64,000 nt of DNA from Larimichthys crocea (taxonomy: Eukaryota; Chordata; Actinopteri; Sciaenidae): the NCBI RefSeq assembly GCF_000972845.2, contig NC_040028.1, forward strand, positions 9,742,038 to 9,806,037, given 5' to 3'. Under the pieces are notes generated by a model, which saw only the letters and a program-made list of their open reading frames with translations, made no database searches and was not told where the DNA came from. This document shows, in pieces, positions 1 through 11,842 of the stretch (its first letter is position 1; every line of letters begins with the position of its first letter). The position numbers and the translations under genes are program-made.

Positions 1-344
1 AAACACGAGAGACAAATGAAGGAGAAGAAGCGTGTCTAATAATTGAAGGTCATGACCTTGAAATTTACTGACTCTTGTTTTCAAAAGCACCATTCAATGG
101 GCACAACAAACACTGTATAATAATATATAACTTTAACTCTCACCGCCTACACATCAGTTCAGACTATCAGTCGATTAAGTCAATCAATAAAACATTGATT
201 GACATGAACTGGTTCCCACTTCTCAAATGTGCTGCTTTGCTGCATATTTTACATACACACTGTATAAATACACCCACATTCAAACACTCTTTTTACCCTA
301 ACTCATGCACACAAACAGCCTACATGCACAATCTCATTTCCTCT

Positions 345-348
<4 letters not shown>

Positions 349-412
<64 letters not shown>
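349..412. repeat. (CA)n microsatellite, about 32 units
   Basis: An uninterrupted CA dinucleotide run. It creates an artificial Thr-His ORF on the plus strand, which is not a gene. A run this long is expected to be length-polymorphic. Confidence 0.97.
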
Positions 413-415
<3 letters not shown>

Positions 416-3400
416 AATCTTGGATTATCACGCAGGCTTTTTTCAAGGACACAGCATCATTTACCCTGATGCACTGCGGTTCAGGCTGCGCTGAAGGATG
501 CGCCTCTTCTGGGTGATGTGTCACAGGGGTCACACACAAACAGGACAATGAGCACAGCGATCTCACAAATATTCCATTTTCTTGGACAAACAGTTGCTCT
601 CCAACAGGCGCCTCTGCTCATGGACCAGCAGTGGCAGAGGACGCTGCATATCAAAGCTCTAAATTAAAATAACCACTGATTAAAAATATGCCCCGAGGCA
701 TTAATTTGCCTACTAAATATTTTGAGCTTGGGGATAAATGTAACCTAATTACCTCACTTAAATAATCCTGCTGCAGTTGAATAAATGGACAAACTGAATG
801 TGATGCAGAGTAAGAAAGTCCTAATGTACAAGGCGTACTTAAACCTGTAATAAGATCAATATTGATCTCACATCTCTTCTCCATACAATTTGTCTTGTTA
901 ATGTAACCTGGACATTTAGCATATTTTAGACTCGGTTACATGTTGGAGTTATTTCTTGACAAGCCATAGTTTAAACATGATATTGGTATTGATGTTCTCA
1001 TCTCATGATTGTACGGACAATAGAATATGTTTCCCGATAGGTTAAACTATTTCTTTAACTGTACTAATAAGAACTTACAAGACAAATTAGTAATTAAGTG
1101 GAAGCACTACGATTATAAAGGCTGTAGCATTTTGAAACACTGTATGGTTTATTTTTAATTAGGCTCATCTTTATGATCCTTAATGTAAAGCAACACATCA
1201 TAAATACAGTGGCATACAATGAAAACAAAGTAGTTTTTACTGTGATCATCTGTAGCTGAAATGGATGTTTTTTTACTGCAGTACTATTTTTAAAGACATG
1301 CACCCGGACAGTAAGCAAAACACAAGATATTGATGTATAATTAAGAGCTTATGGTGTGAGTAAAATAACAGCAGGGGAGAAAGCTGCATGAATCACAAAT
1401 GTGATAGAAATGAAAGTTTGTGTCAAAAATCAGGACACATAAAGAACAGCCTGGCACAAGAATACCTTCCAACAATCCTGGCTTTCAATCAGATCTGTTT
1501 GAGAACATGATTTTTAAAATGCTGTGGTTCATTTTGCCTAGAGGAAGGCTCTACGATCGATGCCTAATCAATCAGTGTATGGACAGGCTGTGCAGATTAT
1601 CAGTATGCAACTTGAGATTGGTTGTCAGATTTGGTAGAGCAGACTGATGGCTTTAGATGTAAAATGCAGTATTTTCTTCAAACAGATGTTTGGCAAAGAG
1701 TTATCCTCTAGTGTGCTGTGAGGTGTATCTGCGAGTTATACATTTTCAGATTAATGCTATATTGATATATTGATATATACACAGGTGCTCATGAATGATA
1801 TTTTGGTAGTTCCAGTTTTTTATTAAATGGTGGGGGTTTCATGTATATATTATTGTGGGTGCTTTGCGTGCCCTGCTGCTATTCTTGCTGTGAGAGATTT
1901 TAAGACAACCTGACTTATTTATATAAATATATGTGCACATTTCCTGAGGTAGATCTGGTAAATCTGTACTTCTTAGTTAATGGGACAGGAAACATTCATC
2001 ACAGCAGTGTGACTGACGGTTAACTGATCATCAAGTCTCATGTAACAAATTTGGCCTCAAGACACTTTTTTCTTCTGCAAACACAATAATGTAGATTTTC
2101 AGAGGATAAATGTGATTTCCTTTGTGAGTCCAATTTATCAATCCCACATATCACAATGTGGTACACAAATCCAGTGCCAACCTCCTACATTTCATGGGTT
2201 TATGAAATGTAGGAGGTTTGCACTGGAGACAAGAAATCTGTAAATACTGATTTCTATAGGATACACGAGTTACAAACTGACTTGTGTGGAAATTATGCCA
2301 GACTAATGCACTGTTACGTTCGTCCACAAGGACTGCTGTGTGCATGTTTGTCCAAAGAACTCTGTGATACATATACTCACATAATGCCTTTTTTAATTTA
2401 CTTTCTGTGTATAATATATTGTTTAGCTGCAAAGATATTTTGCAACTGCAACATAAACCTATTAAAGTTTTATCATCTTATCTTGAAAACACTCCAAAGG
2501 CATCATTTCGATTCAAAATCTACTCAGAAACACCTCAAGTGCAATTGCACACGCGTTAATATCCAACTCTCCTCACGCAAGCAATATTCTTCCACTCCAC
2601 CTGAAATATGCATCCACTCTATTACCGGAGAGGGATCCACTTTACTATAAATTTTCTCACTTCATAAATTATCTCAACAGGTTGGGATATCACTAGCGTG
2701 TCCTGCGGGATCCACTTCAATACACACGGGATTTTCTGGGACCACGACAGATACTTAACTGAGTTCTTCGTGTATTGATTTTGTGTGTGTTGTCATACGT
2801 AGCGCGCAAGTCTCATCTATGTTCCGCTCAAACCGTCTCCAAGGATACTCCGACATTGACTTTGCAGTATACGCAGTGAATGAATAAAGCAGGGTTTTCT
2901 TCAAAGTTTTGAAGCTTGTGAACTGAATGAAAAAATGCAGCCAAGGGCATGAAAACACATTGCTGGTCTGTGCACAGGTGTTTAGATTCTGCAGTGGAAG
3001 TGAGCTTTCATTGAAAACAAACAAAATATACCAATCTTTTATATGACCAGTTTTTTTAATGGCTCCCTGTCAATATTCATTACTGTCACCTCAAATGTTT
3101 CCTCCTCATCTTCCTCCCCGCTTGCTGTGTTAATGTAGACAGTCAAGCAGCTGTGATGTTAAGAAATATAAAGTATAATTAGCAGACTATGTTGGTAAAT
3201 ACGCTGTTCAGTAATTTGTGCATTTTCCCTTGGCTTTACTTCTGGGCCATTTTGTATCTTAAAAGCTTCGATCACGACATAAAAGAGATCCAATCATGGT
3301 ATGGTCAAAATGTCCTTGTCTAGAGCAAATTTGCCATTTCACACTGAAACAAAAAGCCTTTAATTTGGGAAAAATTAGAGAATAGTTCAGACTTTATAAA

Positions 3401-6400
3401 GAACAGTACACATGCAGCACTGATTAACATTTGGCAGTGGGTATTTTCTAACAGATTTTCTTATTATCGCCTTATCTACGACTTATTCAAACAATTAACA
3501 GATTGATCATTTAGTGTAACAAGTGTTAGAACATAGTGTTTTTCTAAAGTGCAAAGTGATGTCATCAAAAAGCTTATTATACCCGACTTATACTTCAAAA
3601 CTTAGCCAGTTTACTCTTAAATAAGACAAAGAAAAGCAGCAAATCTTCACATTTGATTTGAGAAGCTGCAACTAAAAAATTCTGTGAACTGAGAAGTTCT
3701 GAATCTGAAGGTGAATAATGGACTTTTAGTCTTTTATGCTTGCACAAATCATGTAGTTCAGTTTTTTTCTTAAATTATTTTAGACTGCCGTGCAGTGGTG
3801 TGCAAGCTTTTATTACACATTATGAAATAAATTTTCTCTGAGGTGTGAATAATCTGAACAAAGAAAAAAAGTTTTAGACTGCAATCACACTCAGTGAGTG
3901 GTGTTTTCCATTTATGTAATTCCAAATGAGCAATTTGGATTTATATATTCTGTTCACTCTTCTTTCTCTGTGTTGATAATTTATGCCTAAAACTGCTGCC
4001 ATCTTTGTCTTTAGGGAAAAGGAAAAATAAAATAGGAGAAAGGACAAAAAAAAGATGTGAAAATGTAACATTCATTTAAACAATTAAGAGGTGGAATTAT
4101 TGCAAATACAGATCATGATGATGTAACCTGAATCTTGACCTACAACCTCAATTCGTTTATTTAGTTTACTGTTCAATTTGCAAGGGGCATGCACTTAAGA
4201 TGTACATGTAATTAAAAATGATTCAAGTCAATTTGCATTTGCAGTCTCTGGGCAGGAAGTACACTCACCAGTGCCTCTCTGTATTTTGTAAATTAACATA
4301 ATATATCATACATAATATGATAAGTAAAAATCCCTGTTTGGCACGACCACATGTCAAGGTTGTGGTTTATTCTGATCACCTGATGGTTTTAGTTGAAACC
4401 GAACTCAGTAAGTGTACACTACAGAGAATAAGGAGTAAAACTTGATCCTTTTAGTTTAATGGGAGTTGAAATGAACTCGAGCCCCACGGGAGTGTACATT
4501 TGAGGAGATGCTAATGGCAGTTAGCTCAGCTGCCAGCTGTGGAGTGTTGCTGGGAGAAATCTTACGTGAAAAGGAAAAGACACACTTCAGCGAAACATAA
4601 ATTCCCAGAAAAACCCTTCAGACACAAAAACAAAGTGCAATAATACGAACAATTAAACAGGATGTCTTCTTACCACTCCTGTGTCTCTTCCACAGAAAAA
4701 AAACTACAGATCAGGACATAAAAAGCTTCAGATAGTGTCTTAATCTTAATGTGTCATGTGAACCTGTGTGTCAAGCATTACGGCTGATCCAACTCCTGTA
4801 AAGTGTTTAAAAACAGACAACAAAGTATAAAGGAAACAACGATGTAAATACATCTCTGAACAACCCAGTGCATGTTCGCTTAAGTTCAGCCCAGAAAAGC
4901 TTGTTTCAGCCAAAAACAGTTGGGAGATAACAAACATTCCCACAGATAAAAGTTAAAGATAAAAGCTGAACATGAACATATATTTATATATATATAGATA
5001 TATATATTACTCCAGAGCAACTTCCTTTCCTTGCCTCACTAGCAACAACACCCAGTACACAAAGCTCTCCTACGGCAAGAGGCTCTTTCTGCAAGATGCA
5101 GAGAAAATTATTCCAATACAGACTGGTGTTATCAACAACAATGGCCAGCACAGACATGACGACGGGTCGGTTTGTCCGCGAGAAAAACATGTTCCTCTTT
5201 CAAAAACCTATATACAGATTCCATGTGCATAATTCATTTCAGAGTCTAGAGCCAGAAGGCTCAACAAAATGCGTGTGTGAAAGAGCCAAAGCGTTAATCA
5301 CAGATGGAGCCTTGAGCTGCATAACATGAAGGGGAAAGACAAGGTAGGTGTAGTGATCGACATATTTGAGCAAGTGGTTCTGAGGATACAGGAAGAAGTG
5401 AGTGATAGATGTAGTGCATCACATTAGTGAGTACAAACTAGATGGCACTTCGAGGAAGGAGGACAGATAAGTACAGTACAGTAGATAGAGATTAACGGAC
5501 AATGGGAGTTCATTAAACTATTTATATACAGTTCACACACATAAATACTCTTGTGAATATTTAATCTCTCGCTGTCTTTATCTGTTTTTCTCATCCTACT
5601 TTTGATGGGAGCATCTATAAATTCTGGACCATTTACAGAGATCCTGTAAAAGAATCATTATGTCCTCAGTTTGGTTATTGGTTACTTTGTTTATCTTAAT
5701 TTGAAATAAATCCTTTGCACATTTTCCCAGTCTTACATAGAGGCATAAGGCTTTTCCTTTCTAAGACTCTGTTGTATTGCATTTATCTGTGAACCGTACA
5801 TATTACTAAATAATTAACAGAACAATATGAGACCTTGTTTTATGCAAAACAGCCTCTCCTAATCCTAAATTTGCATTTAACACTCGGTTTGATAGCCTTT
5901 TAATCCCTGCAGAGCTCAAAAGGTCTTTACATCATCTCACAGTGGAGCATCACACGCATTTTCTAATGACGGAAACAAACTGTTTTGATGTTATTCCAAA
6001 CCTTAAGACGGATCAACGGGGTGTCAAGAGACATCTGAACGCGCTGTTGACCGCCTGATACTAAGGAAGGATCTCTGACAGCGACAGGGTTTTAAATACG
6101 CGCACACAGAGGATTCCTTTAACATGACTGGCACTGCAGAGCCGGGGGTTTGTTCACTGTGCTATACACAAGACTTTATAAAAAAGGTCTGTAGCCTTGT
6201 ATCTCACCCTATTCTGCTCAGATATACTGAAAAAGATGTGCTTTCCCACTCAACCAGACCAATTTTTTTTATTTTAACTGTCCAGACTTTAACACATGCA
6301 CCTTTTAGATTTCCACAGACCTCACTGGAAACAGTGTTTGAAAGCAGAAGATTTCGACTGCGTGAAACTAATCTGTTTGGCAGCGATTGAAACATTCCCA

Positions 6401-6910
6401 CCATCATCTGTGACGAGTCAAGGCTGAATTCTGGCATCAGTTTTACATCTGCACGTGAGTCTTTGACAGATTGTCATGTTTGCTGCAAGGGACAGGTGAT
6501 TCTGGCAGGACAGTCGTTTATCAAAGTGTTCAGCCTACTGCACAGCACACCCTGTTCCTTCCTATACCCATGCATGCTCCAACATACTCTCCATACTTTG
6601 TGAGTGAGTGAGTCTGCAGTTGAAGAACAACACTCACCATCTACTGAGGTTAACCTAGTAATGTCTTTTATAACTTTTATCAAAATTAACTTTTATTTAT
6701 TTCCTTTTAGGAGCTTCATTTATTTTTATTTTGCACTTGAAAGGCAAAATAATGTGGGTAATAAACAAAATAGTTATAGCTATTATTATAATTGTTATGA
6801 GTGTGTTTGCTGTAAATTTGAGTGTAAACTAATAGTTCGTCCTGAAAAGGTTACACCTCCTGTCCTTAAGTCGTGTTTGCGTGTAAACGGTGCAGTGCGT
6901 GATACTGTAC
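413..6910. other. No recognised exon; presumed dhrsx intron 2
   Basis: This AT-rich stretch lies downstream, in the minus sense, of dhrsx exon 2, so it should be intronic to dhrsx. I looked on the minus strand for the SDR continuation (Asn-Asn-Ala-Gly and Tyr-x3-Lys regions) and saw none. Apart from the hairpin at 2171-2226 and AT-rich simple sequence near 4980-5010, nothing functional is visible. Confidence 0.5.
2171..2226. repeat. Near-perfect inverted repeat (25-bp arms, 6-nt loop)
   Basis: The arms 2171-2195 and 2202-2226 are reverse complements with one mismatch (C against A at the eighth base of the arm). The spacer is GGGTTT. Complementarity stops abruptly at both ends. The loop is shorter than in most miRNA precursors and no known miRNA is recognised, so it may be a tiny palindromic transposon relic or a hairpin RNA. 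Confidence 0.9.
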
Positions 6911-9900
6911 CTATGATAACATGCGCCCCCAGTCTGGCCATGTGGCGGACTACCTCATAGCCGATTCCCCTGACTCCTCCTGTCACTATGGCAACCTTGC
7001 CATCTTGTCTGGGCATCACTGGCGGAGGCAGAAGAGGACACAAAGATATCAGGGAGAATGTCATTTGATAAGGAAGCCGTCTCAAGACGGGACGCTATTT
7101 CAAGACATGAGAGGACCTGGTAGTAAGACCTGTAAAAGATCTGCAAAGCTCAGACGGACTTTATCTGGGGCTTTAAATTCCATTCTTCCCTCTCCTAAAG
7201 AGTGTTGTAGTTGTAGTTTCTTTTGCTTTTAAAGTTTTAAAAATGCATTACATGAAGAAGCAGAGTGGTTCAGATCACCTAAATTAATGAGTACCAAAAA
7301 AAAAAATTTAATAAATTACTTCTGATTCTGATTCTGAATATCAACTTCGTATGATCTCGGATATGTCATCGAAAAAAGTAAACCATAACCACACACTTTC
7401 GTTTTGTATGGCAGCACTTTGACAGGGACAGGTCCTCACCAGGGAAAAGAGAGTTTATTTTCACGTATGCATATAAACATGAACATATAGATGCTGATGC
7501 TGAAGTAATCAACTTTGCATCATAATTAATACCATCCATTCGTCTATCTGTAACCGTGGTCACTGTAGGGCTGGAGCCTATCCCACGAGAGGCGGAGTAC
7601 ACCCCGTTCACACCTATGGCCAATTTAGAGTCACAAATGAACCTATGAAGCGCATGTCTTTGGACTGTGGGAGGAAGCCAGAGTACCCGGAGAAAACCCA
7701 CAAACCTTCTAGCTGTGAAGCAACCGTGCTAACCACGGCATCACCGTGCCACCCCAATTAAACATAATTACTACCGGTAATTTCATATTTGAAGGTAAAA
7801 ACAATATATATTTCTGTATCTATGTATGTAACTCCTGGAAGAGTATCTAGAGACTTTTCTTGTAGCAGCCACTTTGAGATGAAATAGTAGGGTCAACACA
7901 TGTGTTTGCAATTATACTAATTAAGGTGCTGTTGCATTTATTGCAGCAGAGACTTTTTCCAATGAGCCAACATGCATACCACAAGCAGCACCCTGACTCT
8001 GTTTGACATTGTGTGAACTCTACTATTTTATGTCACAATGGCTGCTGTGAAAAGGGCAGCACACACTGTAGTTGTAGTGGTTGAGTCGTTGTACTGTCAG
8101 TCCACCGTTTAGATTGACCTGTAGCCAGGGATGCGCCGTATAGGGGGGAAAAGTTAGGACAATTCCAAGGATCCACGACTGACAGGGGCCCCAAAAAATA
8201 GGCAAACACCAATAAAGAATTATTAAACCATCATCAGTGAGTAGGGATGCACCGAAATGAACATTAAACCATCATCAGTGAGTAGGGATGCACCGAAATG
8301 AACATTTTAGGCCGAAACCAAATAAAAATTAAATGGTTGGCTGTTAAATTTTTCACTATTTTTTTTACTATTTGTTACGACCATAAAAGGGTATGAAAGA
8401 AGTAACATAAGAACCAGATTTTAAAGGTTGTCAAACAAAAGTATTTTATTAAATGAAAGTTCAGATTGTCTTTTAACAAAGGGAGGAGAGGCAAAAAAGG
8501 GAACAAAGGGCGAGCGGATGCTGTCAAAAGAACAAACAAATATAACAAAAGGAGAACTCTAACAGAGCCTGTTACTTTTCTAACAAGAACCAAAACGAAA
8601 AAAGAAAAGCCTCACTATCTAACACTAATTTCCTAATAACAAAACACACACCCAAACAGCACCCCTGAACTAATGTTACTAACAACCAAAATCCTCTAGG
8701 TGAGATCAGTGCTGCGACTAAACTAATCCCTGCCCAGTCCCAAACCAAAATTACCACCTCCTCACCAATTTCAAAACACACGGTTAACCAGATAGCACGG
8801 GGCGAGCTCATTACTATTGCACACACAATAAGCCGCCACGATGCTCTCGCCGCGGCTGCTTAAATGTCCTCGTGGGACTCGAGCATTGGTCTACTGGCAG
8901 AGGATGCGGAGGACGCTGCAGCCAATCCTGGTCCTCTCTGCTCGGAGGTCGGCGCCGTCAGGACCCAACCCCTCACCAGCGCCCGCCGACCTGCATTTAC
9001 ATAAAGCAAACACCCCACACACACATATAGGCCGGGGCGAAACGGTGGCGGCCGTAACACTATTGCATAAATAGCCTAGAATAAATTTGTAGACATGTTT
9101 TTTCAAAGAAAGTAAATGTTTATTTAATATCCTTCAAATATTCCGGTAGAATTTCCAGTTAGTATAATTATTATTTCATTTATATTGTTAAAAAGCCCAT
9201 GTTGTTTTAATCACTGTTAATTTGTAATACTATTTAGTTTTATTATATTTTGGGTGAATTTCCATTTTTCATAAACGCATCATAGTCATTCCGACGGTCA
9301 CTGAACGCACCTCGCATGTGTGAGACGCAGTAGTTTAAAGAGAAGTATATAGCTCCGCTAAAGAGCAGTGTATGATGTATTTCTTGCCTGTGTTTTTCTT
9401 ATATCCTGCATCGTGGGTTTATTGTGCCCAAAAACTCCTGGCTGCGCCCCTGCCTGCAGCTGAGACAGTCTGCAGACCAAACTGCATCATGAGAAAGTTG
9501 AAATTTAAACACACATCGCTTGGAGACACATGTGGACGCATGTAAAAGACATAACTGGATTAGAGGACAAACAGTTAAACTCTTCTGTTAAATTCGGCCA
9601 CAGTTACACAAAGAAAATCAACTTTATTTCATTCATGTTTTCACTTTTACACTTCTCTCTCTAGCGTTAGCTCCCGTTAGCTGGCGTAGCGTTAACGCCA
9701 GTGACATCTCACACCACAGGAAGGGAACAGCTCCTGAATAAGTGTGCTAAATAAGAGTTTGCACTTTATTTATGTAACTATATGTACCGACTACAGCGTC
9801 TCATACACGGCTGTCCCGTTTACGGAGGCGCGCACTTGAAGCTGAACTGACCTGGCAGCGCTGGAGCTCTGCGGAGCAGCTGGACCAGCAGCACCTTCAA

Positions 9901-9960
9901 CCCGAGCAGGTAAAGTCTGATAACAGGCAGAAGATAAGACCGAACAGCAGACAGAAACAT
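6911..9960 (-). CDS. dhrsx: dhrsx, SDR-family dehydrogenase/reductase, first two coding exons (3' part missing)
   Basis: Two exons are visible on the minus strand. Exon 1 (9960 to 9852) encodes 36 residues plus one base: an N-terminal hydrophobic anchor ending in a QLLRR motif, as in human DHRSX. Its donor is GTCAGT. Exon 2 (7018 to 6911, 108 bp, preceded by CCGCCAG, followed by GTACAG) encodes the Rossmann entry strand KVAIVTGG and the cofactor glycine motif TGGVRGIG, then RLGAHVII. Joined, residues 49-56 carry TGxxxGIG, the NAD(P)-binding signature of short-chain dehydrogenases. The family product is a membrane-anchored oxidoreductase; human DHRSX has been linked to autophagy and to the polyprenol-to-dolichol pathway. 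The ATG at 9960 is preferred over an in-frame ATG at 10065 because it aligns with the mammalian start and has G at -3; the longer form would add 35 residues with a Ser run. The remaining exons, including the catalytic Tyr-x3-Lys, are not in the visible part. Confidence 0.82.
7556..7757. repeat. Abundant teleost interspersed repeat fragment (L2-like non-LTR tail)
   Basis: The segment contains the phrases 'ggctggagcctatccca', 'caatttagagtcac' and 'catgtctttggactgtggg', which recur throughout fish genomes. It lies in dhrsx intron 1. The family assignment is from memory, not a search. Confidence 0.7.
7863..8050. mobile_element. MITE with about 28-bp terminal inverted repeats
   Basis: The left end (TAGCAGCCACTTTGAGATG, then AAATAGTAG) is the inverse of the right end (CTACTATTT, then CACAATGGCTGCTGTG). 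There is no coding capacity. Copies of the same family, with the CAGCAGCCATTTTGACA-type terminus, occur at 49324-49497 and, more diverged, at 15914-16033. Confidence 0.7.
8222..8303. repeat. Exact two-copy tandem duplication, 41-bp unit
   Basis: Two identical 41-bp units start at 8222 and 8263 (each begins ATTAAACCATCATCAGTG). The unit includes the start of the hAT terminal sequence that follows. Three similar exact doublets occur elsewhere in the window. Confidence 0.95.
8283..8330. mobile_element. hAT transposon terminal sequence (solo end)
   Basis: The sequence TAGGGATGCACCGAAATGA, followed by a GGCCGAAACC block, is the familiar terminus of fish hAT elements. No transposase ORF and no partner end with matching TSD is evident, so this is a fragment. 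Confidence 0.65.
8373..9059 (-). mobile_element. Solo LTR, 687 bp, with 5-bp target duplication
   Basis: The segment begins TGTTACG and ends CGTAACA, the canonical TG...CA form with a 7-bp terminal inversion. It is flanked on both sides by CTATT (8368-8372 and 9060-9064), a 5-bp target-site duplication typical of LTR-retrotransposon integration. There is no internal gag/pol, so it is a solo LTR left by recombination. AATAAA-type signals read on the minus strand near 8447, which suggests minus orientation (less certain). The GC-rich half (about 8830-9056) may be its promoter region. It sits in dhrsx intron 1. Confidence 0.85.
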
Positions 9961-10150
9961 CGCTACCCGGTCATGTAACGGAGAGAGCAGCGAGGAGGAG
10001 GAGGAGGAGGAGGAGTGAGGAGGAGGAGGAGCAGCTCCGTAGGTGCCGTTCCGTCTATGGGACACGTTCCAATATGAAGTCCTCCACCCTCGCTTCCTTC
10101 CTTGTCGCGCCTGTCCTTAAACATTTCCTACAGAAAGACAGTAGAGATAT
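9961..10150 (-). promoter_or_regulatory. dhrsx 5' UTR/promoter region with (GGA)n tract
   Basis: This GC-richer stretch lies immediately upstream of the dhrsx start codon. It includes a purine-rich GGA/GAG run at 9990-10031 on the plus strand (pyrimidine-rich in the sense of dhrsx). No TATA box is evident. A MITE begins at 10154, so the promoter is hemmed in by repeats. Confidence 0.45.
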
Positions 10151-10169
10151 GTACGGAAGCCCTAAAAGG

Positions 10170-10282
10170 CCATACATACATACATTTTATTCCCCCCTTT
10201 TTCCCGTGATAACGAGATACAGTCGTCCCTCGCTATAACGCGGTTCACTTTTCGTGGACTCGCTGTTTCGCGGATTTTTTTA
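10170..10282. repeat. Duplicated MITE/pogo-like junction, copy A
   Basis: About 112 bp from CCATACATAC through the pogo-like left end (CAGTCGTCCCTCGC at 10220) is repeated at 10486-10596 with a few differences. The two copies flank a 200-bp LINE-tail fragment (10283-10485), which includes 'ttgacttgaacttgaactt' and 'tttattgatccca'. Confidence 0.85.
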
Positions 10283-10535
10283 TCACTTGTATATATTTTT
10301 ATATTTCATGTTTATTGCTTATTTTGCACTGAAGATATGAGGGAAACAAAATTTCAACTCTCTGTATGTACTGTACACTGTACTGTTGACTTGAACTTGA
10401 ACTTGTATTTTTACCTGCACTATTTTCTAAGAAGAATAAGTAGATATACTTTATTGATCCCACGACGGGGAAATTCTTTTCACAGCCATACATACATACA
10501 TTTTATTCCACCCGTTTTCCTGTGATAACGAGATA

Positions 10536-11033
10536 CAGTTGTCCCTCGCTATAACGCGGTTCACTTGCGGACTCGCTGTTTCGCGGATTTTTTTAGTGTA
10601 ATTTTGCATGCTTTTTTTTTTTTTACAGCGTACTGTACAATATGAACGCGCATTGTGTTCTGCACCATCAGAGGAACTGTGAAATACGCGTGAGTTACTG
10701 TTAATAATTTCTTATGTGTCAAACCTTGTAGATTGATCATTAAAATTAAATCTGTTAAAAATGTTTGGGCTTGAAAACAGGTTTTGATCTTTGGTTTCAT
10801 TTACTAATACAGTATTGTACTTATTTTTGTTAAATCTGCGAAAGTTTGAACTTTGAGAGTGAGAGAAATGTGAGAAAATGTTAATGCCTGTCTGAGAAAA
10901 GTGTATAAAAGTGTGTGTTTAGGGGTTTTACGGCCTTAAAACATGTAGAATAATTGTAAAACTTACTTCGCAGATTTAGTTTATTGCGGGTTATTTTTAG
11001 AACGTATCCCCCGCGATAAACGAGGGACCACTG
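10536..11033. mobile_element. pogo/Tigger-like non-autonomous DNA transposon, 498 bp
   Basis: The left terminus is CAGTTGTCCCTCGCTATAAC and the right terminus is the inverse of CAGTGGTCCCTCGTTTATCG. TA dinucleotides flank it (10534-10535 and 11034-11035). Removing the element restores 'gagaTAattaattcgagat', which matches the uninterrupted site in the intact MITE near 29715. It has no transposase ORF. The TIR type is that of the Tigger/pogo branch of Tc1/mariner. Confidence 0.88.
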
Positions 11034-11340
11034 TAATTAATTCGAGATCTCGAAAAAACACAACTAGTCTAGTAGTGTATGAAATCAAGTGCGCCCGTAT
11101 TACAGAATGTATGGCAAATGCATGTAGTCCATGATACGGAGCGAGCAAACCTATTATGCCACTATAAAATCCCATTGATCCATAATTTCTAAAAAGGTTG
11201 ATACACTTGATCTCAGGACCATGCTGACTGTTCACTCACTCAGTATAAAGCATATTTACTGCATCATTTTTGAGCAATTCAGCCTCAAAGTTCATTATTT
11301 TAAATTGAAAAGGGCATTATGTACAATATTCCTATAATAT

Positions 11341-11468
11341 ACCTCGGCAGTGCCCAGGAGGTGAACTGGCACCTCTCCAGCCATTCCACCTTCCATATTT
11401 GGTCCATGCGGGACTTGAACCAGCCACCTCCGGTTCCCAAGCCCCAATGGACTGAGCTACTGCTGCCC
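11341..11468 (-). mobile_element. tRNA-derived SINE fragment
   Basis: Read on the minus strand, this has a pol III A-box-like GTAGCTCAGTCCATTGGGGC (11460-11441) and a perfect B box GGTTCAAGTCC (11421-11411). It is not a functional tRNA because the acceptor and anticodon arms do not fold. A related, more decayed copy is at 27408-27527. Confidence 0.75.
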
Positions 11469-11559
11469 TATTACTGTTAATACTGTTATACTGTAAATAT
11501 ATATTTCATACTAAATAATATCTTAGCTTAATTATCCCACACCAATAATTATGTTTGTG

Positions 11560-11842
11560 CTGCAATTGCTGCTGCCACATAAGATGTAGATATGTTAGTG
11601 TTTTCATTTCACTCTGTCCATACTGTTATATATAATATCTGTACTCTAGCTGTAACTGTATATATCTTGTAACATCATTTAAATTTAAATCTGCACTATT
11701 ATTTATATTTCTCTGTTCATATGTACATACTCTGCACTTTACTGTCTGGTTAGACAATTCTGGTTAGAAGCTAAACTGCATTTTGTCGTCTTAGTACTTG
11801 TATTTTGCAATGACAAAAGTTGAATCTAATATAATATAATCA
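11560..11842 (+). mobile_element. LINE 3' end with short tandem tail
   Basis: The phrases 'aaactgcattttgtcgtc' and 'gacaaaagttgaatctaat', followed by (TATAA)-type repeats, resemble 3' ends of fish L2/Rex-type LINEs. It is 5'-truncated and non-coding. Confidence 0.65.

Larger units (their letters stand above)
10154..11198 (-). mobile_element. Truncated palindromic MITE, split by a pogo-like insertion
   Basis: The left end (10154-10217, CGGAAGCCCTAAAAGGCC, then CATACATACATACATTTTAT, then GTGATAACGAGA) and the segment after 11033 (ATTAATTCGAGATCTCG to about 11198) match the reverse complement of the intact 308-bp copy at 29660-29967. The far terminal repeat is missing. A TA precedes the left end (10152-10153), consistent with a TA target. 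The element begins only 194 bp upstream of the dhrsx start codon. Confidence 0.85.

Noticed and set aside
75..494. 139-codon plus-strand ORF with a poly-Thr-His run
   Set aside because: It is created by the (CA)n microsatellite; no domain and no splice support.
573..650. Minus-strand frame (HEQRRLLESNCLSKKMEYL) as a possible dhrsx C-terminal exon
   Set aside because: It does not resemble the DHRSX C-terminus, and the acceptor is weak; not enough to call.
8112..9455. Larger transposon bounded by 'agccagggatgcgccg' and 'ctggctgcgcccctg'
   Set aside because: The two ends are only loosely inverse and no target duplication is visible; the nested solo LTR and hAT end explain the region better.
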